64,000 nucleotides of DNA from Syncephalastrum monosporum B8922 (lineage: Eukaryota; Mucoromycota; Mucoromycetes; Mucorales; Syncephalastraceae), in the NCBI GenBank assembly GCA_000697355.1, contig JNEN01001207.1, positions 310,001 to 374,000 on the forward strand, written 5' to 3'. The position numbers and the translations under genes were made by a program. The first letter of the stretch is position 1. Each line of letters starts with the position of its first letter. Positions 20,437 through 32,336 of this stretch are shown here, piece by piece. The notes beneath the pieces were generated by a model. That model saw only the letters and a list, made by a program, of their open reading frames with translations. It had not been told where the DNA came from and searched no databases.

Positions 20437-23400
20437 GGACTAGAGTGAGCTAAAAAGTTACGAGAGAAGGCGAAAGAAGAAGTGGAGGAAGAGGAAGAGA
20501 AAGAGAAAGAGAGAAAAAGAAAGAGCGCGGTGGTGGAAGAGAGAAAGCAAAGAAAGGACGAGAGTAAAAGGGCAAAAGAAATAATCTCTTGCCGGTAATC
20601 CCGAAGAAAAAGAAAGGACGAATAAAAAAAGGTTAGGGGGGTCGAGAAGGAAGATGATCAAAGCTCACCACGTTTACCGTGTACGTGTTCGTTTTACGTG
20701 TATATGTGTGTACGTGCGTGTGCACACATATGAGGATCTATTTGCCCTGCTGCTACTGCTTTTGCATTGTTGTCGGTGACACTCACCACACCCACCATTT
20801 TCCATTCGCACGCACATGTCCCCTCTTTCGCCATAAGCATGTGGAGCACGAGGTCTGGTTTATGCAAAAACACTGACATATCCATCCCAGGGGACTCCCA
20901 AAATCTACTCGACCTCTATCGTTGGCTTCTCCGTAACATAGGGTCGTATCTTTTTATTTTTATACCTCCCCAAAACCAAAATGATAATAATGATGATGAT
21001 AACAACATCCACGCAGGATGGTGTAGCAAACAAAGGAGAATCTAATCCTATGATTGTTTTATCTTAGTTGGAGGTTACTGAAATGGGAGGTGGCTGCTCT
21101 GATTCCTTGGTGCCGAGCAAAAGCGTCGGTCCGTTGAAGGAGATCTGTGCTCTTGCAAGAAGCCTTTATTTCAGCAATCGATCATATAGGATGGAAATCC
21201 AGCCAATCCCCTCGTCCTTGCTACTACTGACCAGGGTCAGTCCAAGGGATTTGCGGAGGCTTGGGGAGCAACGCTTTAAAGTTATGCATAAGGATTGTGG
21301 ACGAGAACAAGAAAATCCAACTCCATTATCCTAGTGACTTCCACGCGCGGGCTGGGCAATGAAACGATGTACATTACACATATTACTGCACGTCTATATG
21401 CCCGAACCACCTGAATGAAAATATAAATGCGCGGTTCACTCTCCCTCGTGAATACGCAGTCTTCTTCACCGTGCTGATACCTTCATGCATGAATCACCAG
21501 CATAAACCTTCTTGTCCTTTTTTTTCCATATATCCCTCTTTGTCTCTCTGCCCCACGGGATAACATAAAAAAGAACATTTCCAGGGCCTGTTTATAAAAA
21601 ACAAAAAAAGGAATTTCTTCCTGTCAATTAGGGCACAGATGCAAACTCGGTCAATTCAAGTGAGTTTGTGATTAACCGCATGGCACCATACCCAAAATGA
21701 ATTCAGGTCTCAGTGCACACTGCCTTTGACTTTTTTTTATGGAGACTTTTTTGTCCTGACCCGTATCCATCAGGAGTACTATTTTACCAGTTCAACTCGT
21801 GGAGGCAACTCCAAGTGATCCTCGATCACCATGAGCACATGTTGCATCGATAAAATGGAAAGGGTGTTGTAGGTTCATGCTAGAAAGGCAGGTAATATGG
21901 TATATTCTATTGCGGCCATCCATTGCCCTTGCTGATGGGTGGCAGGTAGATCCATCTCTTCCTTTTTTTTTTCTCTCTTTTCTTTTTCTTCTCCTCTTCA
22001 ACACATAACACCGCCGGTAGTCTAATAAAAGACCAGTTAAGGTAGGAAACAAATCACCGCCACCCAGCGCACCCACACTCGGTTCCCATATTTTGTGTGG
22101 GTGGACTCAAGGACATCTCGCAAAATGTTACAAGGGAAGGTGGTCCAGAATCTCTGTTTCCTTTTGCTGTTTTGTTTACGTCAGTGGAAGATCGGCTCGA
22201 TGTCCATAAAGGTTGATTTGGCACCTGCAACCAATGGTAACATAAAATGAAAAACAGCCGTGCGTGTACCCAAACATAAAAGTCCGCTAGCGTGTTTTTG
22301 CGCCACGCGCTGATGTATGTGTGAGTGTCGTATACCATCGTGGGATTTCTCATTCACACATACGACGCATGTATGTATGTATGTGACTGTAACATGTAAT
22401 GGCGGAGAGAAAGAGAAGGAGAAGGGTCATGTACGTGCGCAGGGCTCGTGCGCATGATATCGCTGATGTATTTGTCAAAATCTTGTTCAATGCGATCCCC
22501 CCCTTTTTTTTTTCTCTCTACAACCATTATATTGGTTTCAAGAAGTATAGTTTTAGCTTTTGTTTGTGCCGCTGCTGAATGGGAAAAGGGAATTTCCTCG
22601 GCAATGGAGGAGAATTTTTCGGTCGGCGCGCAGAACAACGTCGAACAGGCTTTTTTCAGGACAGTATAAACAACATCATAGTAAAATCCTTGACTCTCTT
22701 TGGGAATCGCAAGAGGTAGTGATTCCCAAAGATATAATGATAAGGGCGTGTAAATGTATGTTCCGTGAGATATGGCATTGTGCGAGTAGACAATGAAGTA
22801 TGAAAAGAAAAGGATATAGGAACAGAGTGAGGAAAATTATAGACAGAAAAGAAATTCAAGATGCGTAGAATAAGGTACATACGGCTGTCATTGGCTACAC
22901 CGTCTTGAACAACAGAAGATAGATCGCTATGAAAGAGATTATGAGAAGGCAGAGAATATAGAGAGAGATACGAGGAGGAATGGGTTCATTCGTTTCTTCT
23001 TTAGAACAATTCTGGGTTTAAGCTCTGCGTGTGTGATGAGTGGAGAAGTGGACCAGTTTGGGTAGTTTCCATATGAGGACTTCCCCTTTCGTTTGTGCAG
23101 CGTGACTTTTCCAGCAAAGGGCCTGAGCAAGGACTTCTCGACGTCACTCACAAGGTTTGGAAAAAGTATTTGCAGAGAGCCCAAGAAACGGGGCCCTTTT
23201 TCCACTCTTGCTCTTCTTCTCACTTTTACTCTTACGCTTGGACAGCGCATTCATTCGCTCCACCTTTTCAATCTCGAAACGTGTCTAATCTAGTGCACGC
23301 CAATTCCGTCCCATTCAGGTAAATACAAAACCCCTTCCCCCGCCCGAACCCAATCTGGACCCCTTCTCTTCTCTGAGATGGGGCGATGCAAGGGAACCCA

Positions 23401-23553
23401 CCCACACCTGCACCGTGCGCCGACCGCTTTTGTACACGTAATTGATGCCATTTTCGTGAATTTTCTCAGGCACCACTCCAGTCAATACGGCACCACTACC
23501 CGCCTTCGCTCTCTTTTATCTTTTTTCGTCTGTTTAATTTTGACACGCGTGCT
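20437..23553. other. 3.1-kb intergenic region between divergent bHLH and FYR genes
   Basis: No gene is supported here despite several short frames of up to about 95 codons. The 20460-20650 part is a long purine-rich (GA/AAG) tract, i.e. CT-rich on the bHLH coding strand, typical of a fungal 5' UTR or promoter. A TG/GT-rich stretch lies at about 20690-20725. A perfect hairpin lies at 22698-22731. Near 23320 a GTAAAT following CAG could be the donor of a 5'-UTR intron of the FYR gene. The length suggests extended regulatory sequence for one or both regulators, which is an inference. Confidence 0.45.
22698..22731. repeat. Perfect inverted repeat, 11-bp arms, 12-nt loop
   Basis: The arms ctttgggaatc (22698-22708) and gattcccaaag (22721-22731) are exact reverse complements with a 12-nt spacer. 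It lies mid-way in a gene-free interval, away from either gene end, so it is not an obvious terminator. It could be a binding site for a dimeric factor or a hairpin in an unannotated transcript. Confidence 0.7.
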
Positions 23554-25771
23554 ATGTCTCTCAGAGTTTCTGATACGTTGAACGCGGACATGGCAACTGA
23601 AGTGTCTGAAGAAAAGTACAAGCTCCTGAAACGGCGGCTGCGTGAAATGACCGAGGTAAGGAGCCATTCCACCTTTTTTTTTTCTTCCCTTTCTTATTTT
23701 TTGTTATGTATATTTTTTTTTCTCATTCATCTCTTAATCATCCTAGCGGAACGAGGTCCTTGTTCATGACTTGAGCAAAGCAAAGAAGCGGCTGCGGCGA
23801 TTGGCGAGAGAGAAAGAGTAAGTCGGATGATTACCATAAATAACATACAAACAACACAAATACAGCATGCAATTGACACGTCTTCCTTTAGTGTTTTACT
23901 CGAGAGGATCTGTCGGTACGACCGCGTGCCGCAGCATGTTCTTGATCACAACGATGACTCGGCCAGCACCGTGTCCGAACCCGCTTTCGACAAGATCCCT
24001 GCTTTGAAGCCCTCTGAACTTCGGTCTCGCCACTCACCACACCACCAGCAACAAGAACTGCAACCTGTACAACAACAGCAATCAGAGCAGCAAGAACGAG
24101 AAGAGCAGCACCAGCAACAACAACAACAACAACAGCAGCACCAGCACCAGCACCAATTGCAACTAGCACCTTCACCTGCACACCCTTCACCGTTGCAGCA
24201 ACGAGAGCCACACCATACATCCTCGCTTGGTCTGCCGCATACACCCATGCCGTACCTGCCGCCACCTTCTGCCATGGCTCGTGATCTTGCCACTGCGCCC
24301 GTGTCCACTGCTTCCACACCTGCGTCGTCCTCTTCTTCGTCTTCCGCTCCGTCTGCTCCCCTCCCTGCCCGTTCTTTGCCACCTCCGACACTTCCGCCTA
24401 TGGCGGCACCTCCACACCATCTGAATCACCATCCACACCACCAACACCAAAACCAAAACCAAAATCAAAACCATCTTCATCATCATCATCCTCCGCCGCC
24501 GCCGCCGCCGCCTCCTACCCATGCACCTTACTCTTCCACTGCCACCTCCATTGGTGGTCCCGCTATCACGAATAGCACAGCCAGCATCAGCCCACCACCA
24601 CCTCCCATCATGAATGCGCCACCCTCTTCTTCGCTCATGGATATCGACCGCTCCCCACCCAGCTCTACTTCTGACCCTGGATCGTCGCATTCTGGCAGCC
24701 CTGTCCAACCCCGCGTCGACGTCATCCTGAAAGACGGCAGGATGGTGCCATCCTCTCGGCCAAAGCGGATGCGGCGCGGGCCCGTGGAGCCTAAAATGCG
24801 CCGTGTGCAACCGCTCGAAAAAGATCCCGTATCTGGTGAATACAAGCTGCCCGCCCGTGTCGGTATCCTCACCGTCCATTCCCTTGGCCGTGTCGTGCCT
24901 CTACCCACATACCATAACGACCGCTATATATGGCCTCCTGGCTTCAAAGTAAGCAGGTATGTATATCGAACATTGGATGCTCGCTTTTTTTTCTTTTGTA
25001 CCCCCCATTCTTTTCTGGAACACTTCCACTTATCCTTTTCTAGAACATATCTGAGCATGGTCAACCCCAACGTCAATACTGTTTACACTTGCTCCGTGGA
25101 AGAAAACGGCGAACAGGGACCCAGAGTAAGCTTCCCGCCCCCTCCCTAGTACGCTTAAGTCTCATTTTGCTTGCTTGTAGTTCCGAGTTGTGGCCGACGA
25201 CTGCCCTGATCAGCCTATCATTGCCAACTCGGCAACCGGTGTTTGGACAGCCATTGTGAAGCGTGCCAATGAGATCCGCAACCGGGACCATTCCAATTCC
25301 GGTAAGTCTATAAATCACAAATGAACAACCGCGGCCCTCTCGTATCCCCGAAATCTTACAACCTTGGTTTTCTTCTTTCGTTCACCGTGCGTAGCTTCTG
25401 GCCCGGACTACTATGGCTTCACCCATGCCACAATTGCCAAGATGATCCAGGATTTACCCGGCACAGAAAATTGTATCAACTACGTGTGGCAAAAATTTGG
25501 CGTCATGCAGCAACGGACAGCTGCAGGAGTGGCAGCTGCTGCTCAAAAGAAGTTGACCAATTTGGAGATTATGGGGAGCGCCAACAAGCGGCCACCTCGG
25601 GCATACCCCTCCGCAGCCAACACTAGCACCAGCAGCACATCCAGCAACGCAAGCAACCGCGATGAAACAGTTTCACCCATTCCTTCCTCCACTACAATAC
25701 CATCTAAAGCGGAGGAAGATCCTTACGAAGTAGTCGAGCCTTCTCCTGTCTATCCGCCGAGAAATGATTAG
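23554..25771 (+). CDS. TBRG1-like FYRN/FYRC domain protein
   Basis: This is a probable nuclear chromatin protein. The N-terminus has a coiled-coil block EEKYKLLKRRLREMTERNEV then LVHDLSKAKKRLRRL, as in TBRG1-type proteins. A long low-complexity region follows: poly-Gln, His/Gln and Pro runs plus Ser tracts at about 24040-24700. A basic cluster (SRPKRMRRGPVEPKMRR) precedes the FYRN domain (VGILTVHSLGRVVPLPTYH, YIWPPGF, TYLSMVNPN). FYRC follows (FRVVADDCPDQPIIANSATG, GPDYYGFTHATIAKMIQDLPG). FYRN and FYRC are contiguous, as in TBRG1 and not split as in MLL proteins. At least five introns were placed; the one inside FYRN uses the donor at about 24959. The C-terminal Ser/Thr-rich tail is disordered. 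Confidence 0.88.
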
Positions 25772-28616
25772 CAAGCTATAAATCATCACACACACTCACA
25801 CTCACTCACACGCTCTCAACGACCGTAACGACAGCCATACGTCTTGTTTTTGTCTCTCTCGCATATTCGCAATTGGCCTATGATACCCTCTTATTTTACC
25901 GGCTGTTTCTTCCCCTCCCCTTCCCTCTCATTGTCGCATTTGCTTTGTGCTCGCACTCTGTGTCTATGACTCCAGCTTCCGCACTTGTCTGGGATCTTCT
26001 GATGCTCGATAGGGTTATAATTCCCGACAATACTCCTTTTCAAACGAAGCTTATCATGATATTGTATATACCGAGTGCTTCTTTTCATTCGTATCACATT
26101 ACCGAGTTTAAAATACGGTTCCATCTGTATGGCATCTTAAAGCCCCGGCTAGAACATGCATATAAAGTCACGCCAAAAATTCCTCCACTTTTAAAGCAAC
26201 TGTGGACAAAGGCACTCCATGCATCATCATCACCCCTTCAGACTGCATATCATGCAGAAACGTAACAAACAAAATAAAGGGGGGAGATATTTGCCAACAA
26301 TCGCGAGAACGCTGATTCTGCCGATCATATGAACGATCCCTAGGACATGGCACAGAATTCAAAACTTTAAATTTGTTGCAAGTGCGTCTGGCTTAAAGCG
26401 AATAATCCGGATTCTCGTTCGTCTTGATCCAGTAACGCCTGCATGCATAAACAACAAACGAGAGATGACCAAGCACCGACACGTGTTCTCCCTTTTGTAG
26501 AAAGCATTCGAGGATCATTCAGATAGAAAGAATAAAAGTGAAAAGGATCCCTTGAAGCAAAATGAATAGCTCAGGAATGGACAGCGATGATGTCATCTCA
26601 GAAATTCATCGGTTGTTCTAAACACATATATCTAGTCTGTTCTCGGATTAAACGTAGACAATGCTTAACGCTACCGTACTAGAACAATGAGAAATCAGTC
26701 GCTGCCAACACACTTCTATAAGTGGTTGCTCCTTTTCTTGCTCCTATTTGAAACATAAGTCACTGTATTCGAATGAAACAGCGTTCCTTTTGCGAGATAC
26801 CTCGGCGCATGTGAAAGTTAGAAGAGAGCAAAGATAAGACAATATAAAAATACACAAGGCCGCCAGGGCCGACTCATCGACAGAGTGATTAAACGCATAC
26901 TGATGCATGCCCTACCGAAAGAATCGCACCGTGACGAGGAACAGGAAGGACGCAATCGCATTTGGCGTAAAACATCTCCAAATCCCACATATCGTAGATC
27001 CCGACATACGATCATTCCTACTTCTACATGAACACTGGTGTGAAGGCGTCTTATCCTGCTATCTTGGCCATTGCATCCAACTTTTTACGTGGTGAACACA
27101 TCCGACATCTTGCTTTGGTACCTCTCAATTATCGTTTTGAGAATGCTGGAAGCACCTTCGCAAAAGGTAAAGCACCTCGCAGTTGACATGGCATTGATCT
27201 TACTTGTTTTCTATAGAGCATGTGCCGTATCTGACACTTGGCACTCCTGCGCATACTGTGGACAAAACTTTTAACGCTACACGCATTCCGAGCTCGAAGC
27301 TATACACTGCTTGGGTGACAAACGGCCCTCTGGATGGAACATCAATCTGTGCTTGACTCATCTCGGCTGCTGCAACGAAACAAAAAAAAAACCAAATCAA
27401 ACCAAAAAGCGTCGTCCGGCCCAGACATTACATGGTAAGCAAATATGACAGTTGATTTGCATAGTCAGGTGCTGATTCCATCATTGTTCAATGCCTTGCT
27501 TAGGTCACCGGACATGGTAGACGGACACATACACAAAAAGTCCCTCTCTACGAAGATCTGTTGCCCTACGAAGCAGTGGGCATATCCAAAGCAAAACTCT
27601 ACTCCATCTGCTTTCACAAGCATCAACTATCAACGGAAACATACGCAGCACACGCCCCAAGGAAAAGAAAAAAGAAAGGAAAAAAAAGGAGCAAGCCAGT
27701 TATACGATGCACTATCCAGCAAACGTACGTGTTTCACCCGGGTAGCATCGCCTAGAGCTCCCCTTACAAATAAATATGCCACCCATTTATATCATGATAT
27801 GTTTTGCATCTTGACACCGTTTATAAAATGTTGGTGGTGTGTACGTTACACCTATTCTATATACTACATATTTGACGAAGCTGAAAGGTTTAGGATAACT
27901 AGCTTACGAAATTTCGTTCCGAAATTAGTTCTCGTGGACTACACATCATTTTGATTCTACATACCAGCGGCCGGGGCCGGGGTCATCGACGAGCGCTCAC
28001 GGCGAGCTGCCGCCGGCTCACCTAAGCTGAATACACGTTGAGTCACAGTGACACATTACCCAGTTGCAAAACACTTACCGGTGCCCGGCATGAGACATTT
28101 GGCTCAGGGGCGATGTCTATGAGAGTATTTTGAACGGTGGTTCTGGTCACCGACCGCCTAGGCTACTTCGTCGCAAACGGGGAAGAAGGAGAGAGGGCGA
28201 GCAAGCGGAGAGGAAGAGACGCAAAAGGGAAGCGAAAAAGGAGCGGAACTGAGACGTGTGTTAATGTCTCATAGTCAATGATATAGATAGATGTTTCCCG
28301 TTGTTTCTTTGAATCACCATCCCTCGCCTTATCCTCACAAGGTTGCCGTCAAGGGCAATTGCTCCTTGCTCATGTCACTTATTCTGAAATTACATACCAT
28401 ACCTATCTACCAACAAGTGGGGCTATCACTGTAAGGTATAGATAGATTCAAGACGACTTTATCCAATGGTATGTCCCACCATGCTTACGTTACGCGGGAA
28501 AAAATAAAGTGATACGCGGCATTTGTGCGCTCAGGCTCTTCCATCGAAAATTCAGCTGTCCAGTTCACCGACACTCTTCCTCTTCTATTTTTCTTCCTTC
28601 CTGGTCCATTTTCGAC
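25772..28616. other. 2.8-kb intergenic region with weak small-ORF candidates
   Basis: No conserved gene was recognised. Weak candidates are a 130-codon frame at 25873-26265 (+), a 41-codon frame at 26393-26518 (-), possible spliced fragments on the minus strand between about 28110 and 27200, and a 169-codon frame at 27445-27954 (+) of biased composition. A GC-rich patch at about 27970-28020 stands out from AT-rich surroundings. Confidence 0.4.
26393..26518 (-). CDS. Putative small ORF, 41 aa
   Basis: This is an ATG-initiated frame of 41 codons on the minus strand with a compact protein-like C-terminus (RRYWIKTNENPDYSL) after a short hydrophobic stretch (LGHLSFVVYAC). A possible splice acceptor (tgcatgcag) lies just before the RYW segment, so this may instead be the last exon of a small gene. 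I recognise no family. Confidence 0.2.
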   Translation of the reverse strand: MILECFLQKGEHVSVLGHLSFVVYACRRYWIKTNENPDYSL

Positions 28617-29527
28617 ATGGCCAGCAGAAAGCTTAGAATCCTGTGCCTACATGGCTGGACCCAGAATGGCGCAATTATGGAGCGCAAGACGCATGCGATC
28701 CGCCGCAATCTCGATGCCGACTATGGTGAGCTTCTGCTTTTCATGCTGACCGATCCGAATTCCCAAGGGACTCATTAGAATCTCTCGAACAGTCTTTTTG
28801 ACCGGTCCTATCCAAGTGCCCGATCCCGAATATGGGACTGTCTCGGAGCGTGCTGAAGCTTCCCGGGTGGTGGTGCCTGACGGTAAAAGCTACAAATATA
28901 TTGATATGATGATATCATGCATTAACCCGGGTATTCGGATCTAGAGTTGAAGCCATACACATGGTGGTTCCATCATACACGAATGGCACCAACGCCGGAT
29001 GGATACTTTCAAGGTTTCAGCCAGACAATGGACCTGATCAAGTCTGTGCTGAAAGAGCAGGTATGCTCGATATGGTCATATGTTAATCACCGTGTGCTGA
29101 ACATGTCTTTCAGGGTCCGTTTGACGGTGTCATGGGCTTCTCGCAGGGTGCGTGCTTATCCGCCATGATTACCCGAATGTTGGAGCGTCCTGATCTTGCC
29201 CAGGCCCTCGAGCCCCCGCCGTTGTCGTTTGCTGTGTTCGTCGGCGGCTTTGTGCCTCTCCAAGAAGCCACGCGCCATATGTTCTCAACCAATGACAAAG
29301 CCAAGACACCGAGCCTGCATATCTTGGGCATGGTCGATACTATCATCCCACCCGAGCGCTCGCATGAGCTCGTCACCATGTTTGAGAAGCCCGTGGTGTT
29401 CAAGCACCCTGGCAGTCATTTTGTGCCTAACACGACGGAGGCAAGAAACGTCTTTACAAAGTTCATCCAGCAAGCAGCTCAAAAAGTAAACGGTTCGACC
29501 CTCCCTTCTGAACGTGCGCGCTATTAA
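28617..29527 (+). CDS. FSH-family serine hydrolase
   Basis: This is an alpha/beta hydrolase of the fungal FSH1/human OVCA2 family, which includes yeast Fsh1-3; substrates are probably small esters or thioesters. The reading starts MASRKLRILCLHGWTQNG, containing the first strand and oxyanion loop (LCLHG). The nucleophile elbow GFSQG follows the third intron. The acid Asp is in ILGMVDTIIP and the His in HPGSHFVPN, so the triad is complete. Three introns were placed, after DADY, VVVPD and VLKEQ. No signal peptide or membrane segment is visible, which suggests a cytosolic enzyme. There is no polyketide synthase nearby, so the thioesterase role of relatives such as LovG is not supported here. Confidence 0.9.
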
Positions 29528-29685
29528 AATATAATATACCACACTTTGTGATAGATAATTTTGTTGTATTTTCTACAGAATGATGGGAATAATATCCAAT
29601 GTATAAACACTTTTTCAACCCTTCCCTTTTCTTTTTTCGTTTCTTCCTTTTGTTTTTTGGCGCATAAAATAAACTGATTATGTGA

Positions 29686-32336
29686 TTAGAAATGGGGTAC
29701 GCCTGTCGCACGCAGGACCATGTTGAGAATGGCAAAGGTGCCCTCGCCAAGCACAAAACCACTGGCCACGATAATAATGAAGACTTTGCCAATTTGCACG
29801 CGGTAGCGGTTACTCCACCGATGCAGTTGGCGGAACATGCTCGAGAGACTGTCCTCATCGATACGAGCCTCGCAGTAGCGCAGCCACAGGTGGCCTAGCA
29901 AACCACCAATCACTCGTGCCAGTGTAAAGTTCGGCGGGTTGTACATGCCAATGGCAAAGGCGATGCCTTGCGGTAGATAGCGGCGCCAGCCTCTGTCCTT
30001 GGCCTCTGTACTGGTCTCTTTAAGCAGAACAAAGATCGCAAACAGGATGGCAAAAACGCATACAAACTCGGTCACATGCGCAGGTAAGGGCTGACCGTTG
30101 ACAAGACGCGACATGTCGAGCCAGACGTATGCGGTTGGGACAGGGAACTCTGGGCCAGGTATCGTGTACACAGTTGTGTACATTTTGTAGGCACCTGATA
30201 GGGGTTGTCAGTTGCTGACTTTTAGATCGGGTTATAAAATCGCGCCATACCTGTAGCAACAAAGGCACTGACAAGAGAGCCGATCAATTGTCCATAGAAT
30301 TGTGCTTTGGGTGACGCGCCCAACAGATGACCTGTTTTGAGATCTATTCCCGTGTGAGTCACAGATCTTGGAGATTCGCAGAATATGTATGCATACCTTG
30401 CATGAGGTCGCCAGCTTGCTGCGCACCAGCCTCTGCGATACCGCCTGCGATCAGGTTCGCAGCAATACCACCGGGCATGACAAGAGCAAAGACAACCTGA
30501 CTGATCTTACCAATACCGCTCACCTAGCATATATCCATCTATGTTAATCACATAGCAAGGCACAGCGCTTCCGTGTAACATACCGGGTTGAGATCAGTCT
30601 CTCCCAAAGCACGCACGGCAAGCACGCTGAGGAACATGGCGACGAGGACGGCCAGGACGGTCATACCAACCGGTAGTACGTTTGTACCAAAGAGGTAAGT
30701 GACCACGCAAATGCAGAGCAAAGTAGACGCGGCTATACCCAGCACGGTGACAGGTGCTTTGACGCGCTGCTGCTCTGGCGCATCGTTATCGTCGCTCTCG
30801 GGTCTGTCATCCAATCGGTCGGCTTCCATCAACTCATGTTCAATTTCACCTTCGGTTGAGCTGCGACTGGCACGATCGTCCTCTTCCGATACCGATACCG
30901 ACTTGTACGACTTCTTGATGTTTCGGCCCTTGACACATGTCTGGGCGAGGGCGCGCACAAAGACGATTCCAAGGGACATGACAGACTCGGCAACCATGAC
31001 GCCGAGCGAGATCCATAAAATCCAGCCTTTTGAGCCCGTCTTCCAGTCACCAATGGGACCGGGTGCCCAGCCTGCATAATAAGCGATGGGCGACAGTATG
31101 CCCCAGCCAACAAGACATCCAGCAAGCATGGATAGCGTTGTCGGTAATCCCTACAATAGACGTGTAAGTGGGCATTCCGATTCAGCGGATAGCACTTACC
31201 ATGATGATGCCTTGGCCAGTGTAGCTGAAACTCGGTGTGAAGTACCACTCCCAAGAGACAAAGTCGACGAAGTTGAAAGTTAACCAGTTGAACAGAGGCA
31301 GGTTGTAGATGATGGGGAAGAAGTAGGACAGGAGGGTGTAAAGCGATGAGACGCTGAACGAGATACCCAAGGCATACAACTTGAGTGTCCAGTTTCGCTC
31401 ATGATCGACGGCATTGAGTGACGAATGAAGCGAGTTGGTGCTGGAGTGCATGCTCTCCGGAAGAGGAGCAGGGGGAGGAGTCGATGGGTTGCTCGCAGGA
31501 GATGGTAATAGCGGCGAATCTTCGTCATTCTCGACCGGTTCGTGATAGCGTCGTCGTCTCAAGGAGATCTCAGAAGGGGATGAGCTGGTGTTCTGTTGAT
31601 GGAGGAGCGATATCATTTCAGCCGTGGCCGTGCCAGACGGAAACCGCAGCTTTTCACGAATAATGGTTTGCTTGCGCAGAGGCACAGCAAAGAAGACACC
31701 AAAGAAGGCGACGCCGAGCGACCACAAGACCATCTGCCACCCTGACAGCTCGATCGGGCCGCCTGGATTGTCGTCGGTGGTCAGGAGCCCAAGGGCGGGT
31801 ATAATGCCAACAAAACCTGCATTTGTTTGATTTGTCAGCCAAACCGGGAAGCAGCGATATTTGGCAAGTCAAGTGGAATAGGCAATACCAGCAGCAAGGG
31901 GCATCGTTGCCGTAGCAACCGCAGTGGTCTGTAGTACGACATTTTCAGTTGGCCCAAAGGGCCGTGATAACTTGAGAGGCTTGAAGACAGCGTAACCGAG
32001 TAGCGACGCTTGGAGTGACATCATGGAGATCCACCCCGATTGAAGACCAAAGTACATGTTGGAGAAACACATGACGCTGCCAATGCACAGACCGACGATC
32101 GTCGCTCGTATCTAACGTTTTCGGCCAGTGTCAAACAAGGCCGGAATGCTCAAAGTACACACATACAGTGAAATGGTTCTCCCCGTTGTCAAGCGTGTTA
32201 ACAGCGTCGTCGTCGCCGTGTGCTCGCCCTCCTAGGTGAACAGCCTTGCAATGAGCTTATATGCTTAATGGGTCATGAGTCGCATACCATTCGATTGCAA
32301 GGTCCCGCCAGGACCAATGTCCGGAGTCAATGGCAT
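29686..32336 (-). CDS. OPT-family oligopeptide/metal-chelate transporter (YSL-like)
   Basis: This multispanning membrane transporter belongs to the oligopeptide transporter superfamily. The protein has a short polar N-terminus, then IRATIVGLCIGSVMCFSNMY and MYFGLQSGWISMMSLQASLL. More than ten hydrophobic segments follow, interrupted by a Ser/Pro-rich cytosolic loop (RRRRYHEPVENDEDS region) and a second acidic loop (SVSEEDDRASRSS). Conserved blocks include FPSGTATAEMI, GIIPALGLL and PQGIAFAIGMYNPPNFTLAR near the C-terminus. These fit the YSL-like branch that includes yeast YGL114W rather than the peptide-transporting Opt1/Opt2 branch. At least six introns are present. The start at 32336 was chosen at the first Met with good splice phase; an earlier in-frame exon is possible. 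The substrate is unknown. Confidence 0.88.

Noticed and set aside
20460..20660. Leu/Phe/Ser-rich frame on the minus strand
   Set aside because: It is translation of a simple CT-rich tract in the probable 5' UTR of the bHLH gene.
24187..24879. 230-codon Arg-rich open frame on the minus strand
   Set aside because: It is the antisense shadow of the Pro/His/Gln-rich part of the FYR-domain gene; the low-complexity codons keep the other strand open.
25873..26265. 130-codon plus-strand ORF downstream of the FYR gene
   Set aside because: Its start lies in a CT-rich 3' flank, it has no known motif and no splice partner; probably chance.
27445..27954. 169-codon plus-strand ORF in the 25.8-28.6 kb gap
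   Set aside because: It has no motif, a composition unlike neighbouring coding exons and a lysine-run low-complexity centre; it is most likely a chance frame.
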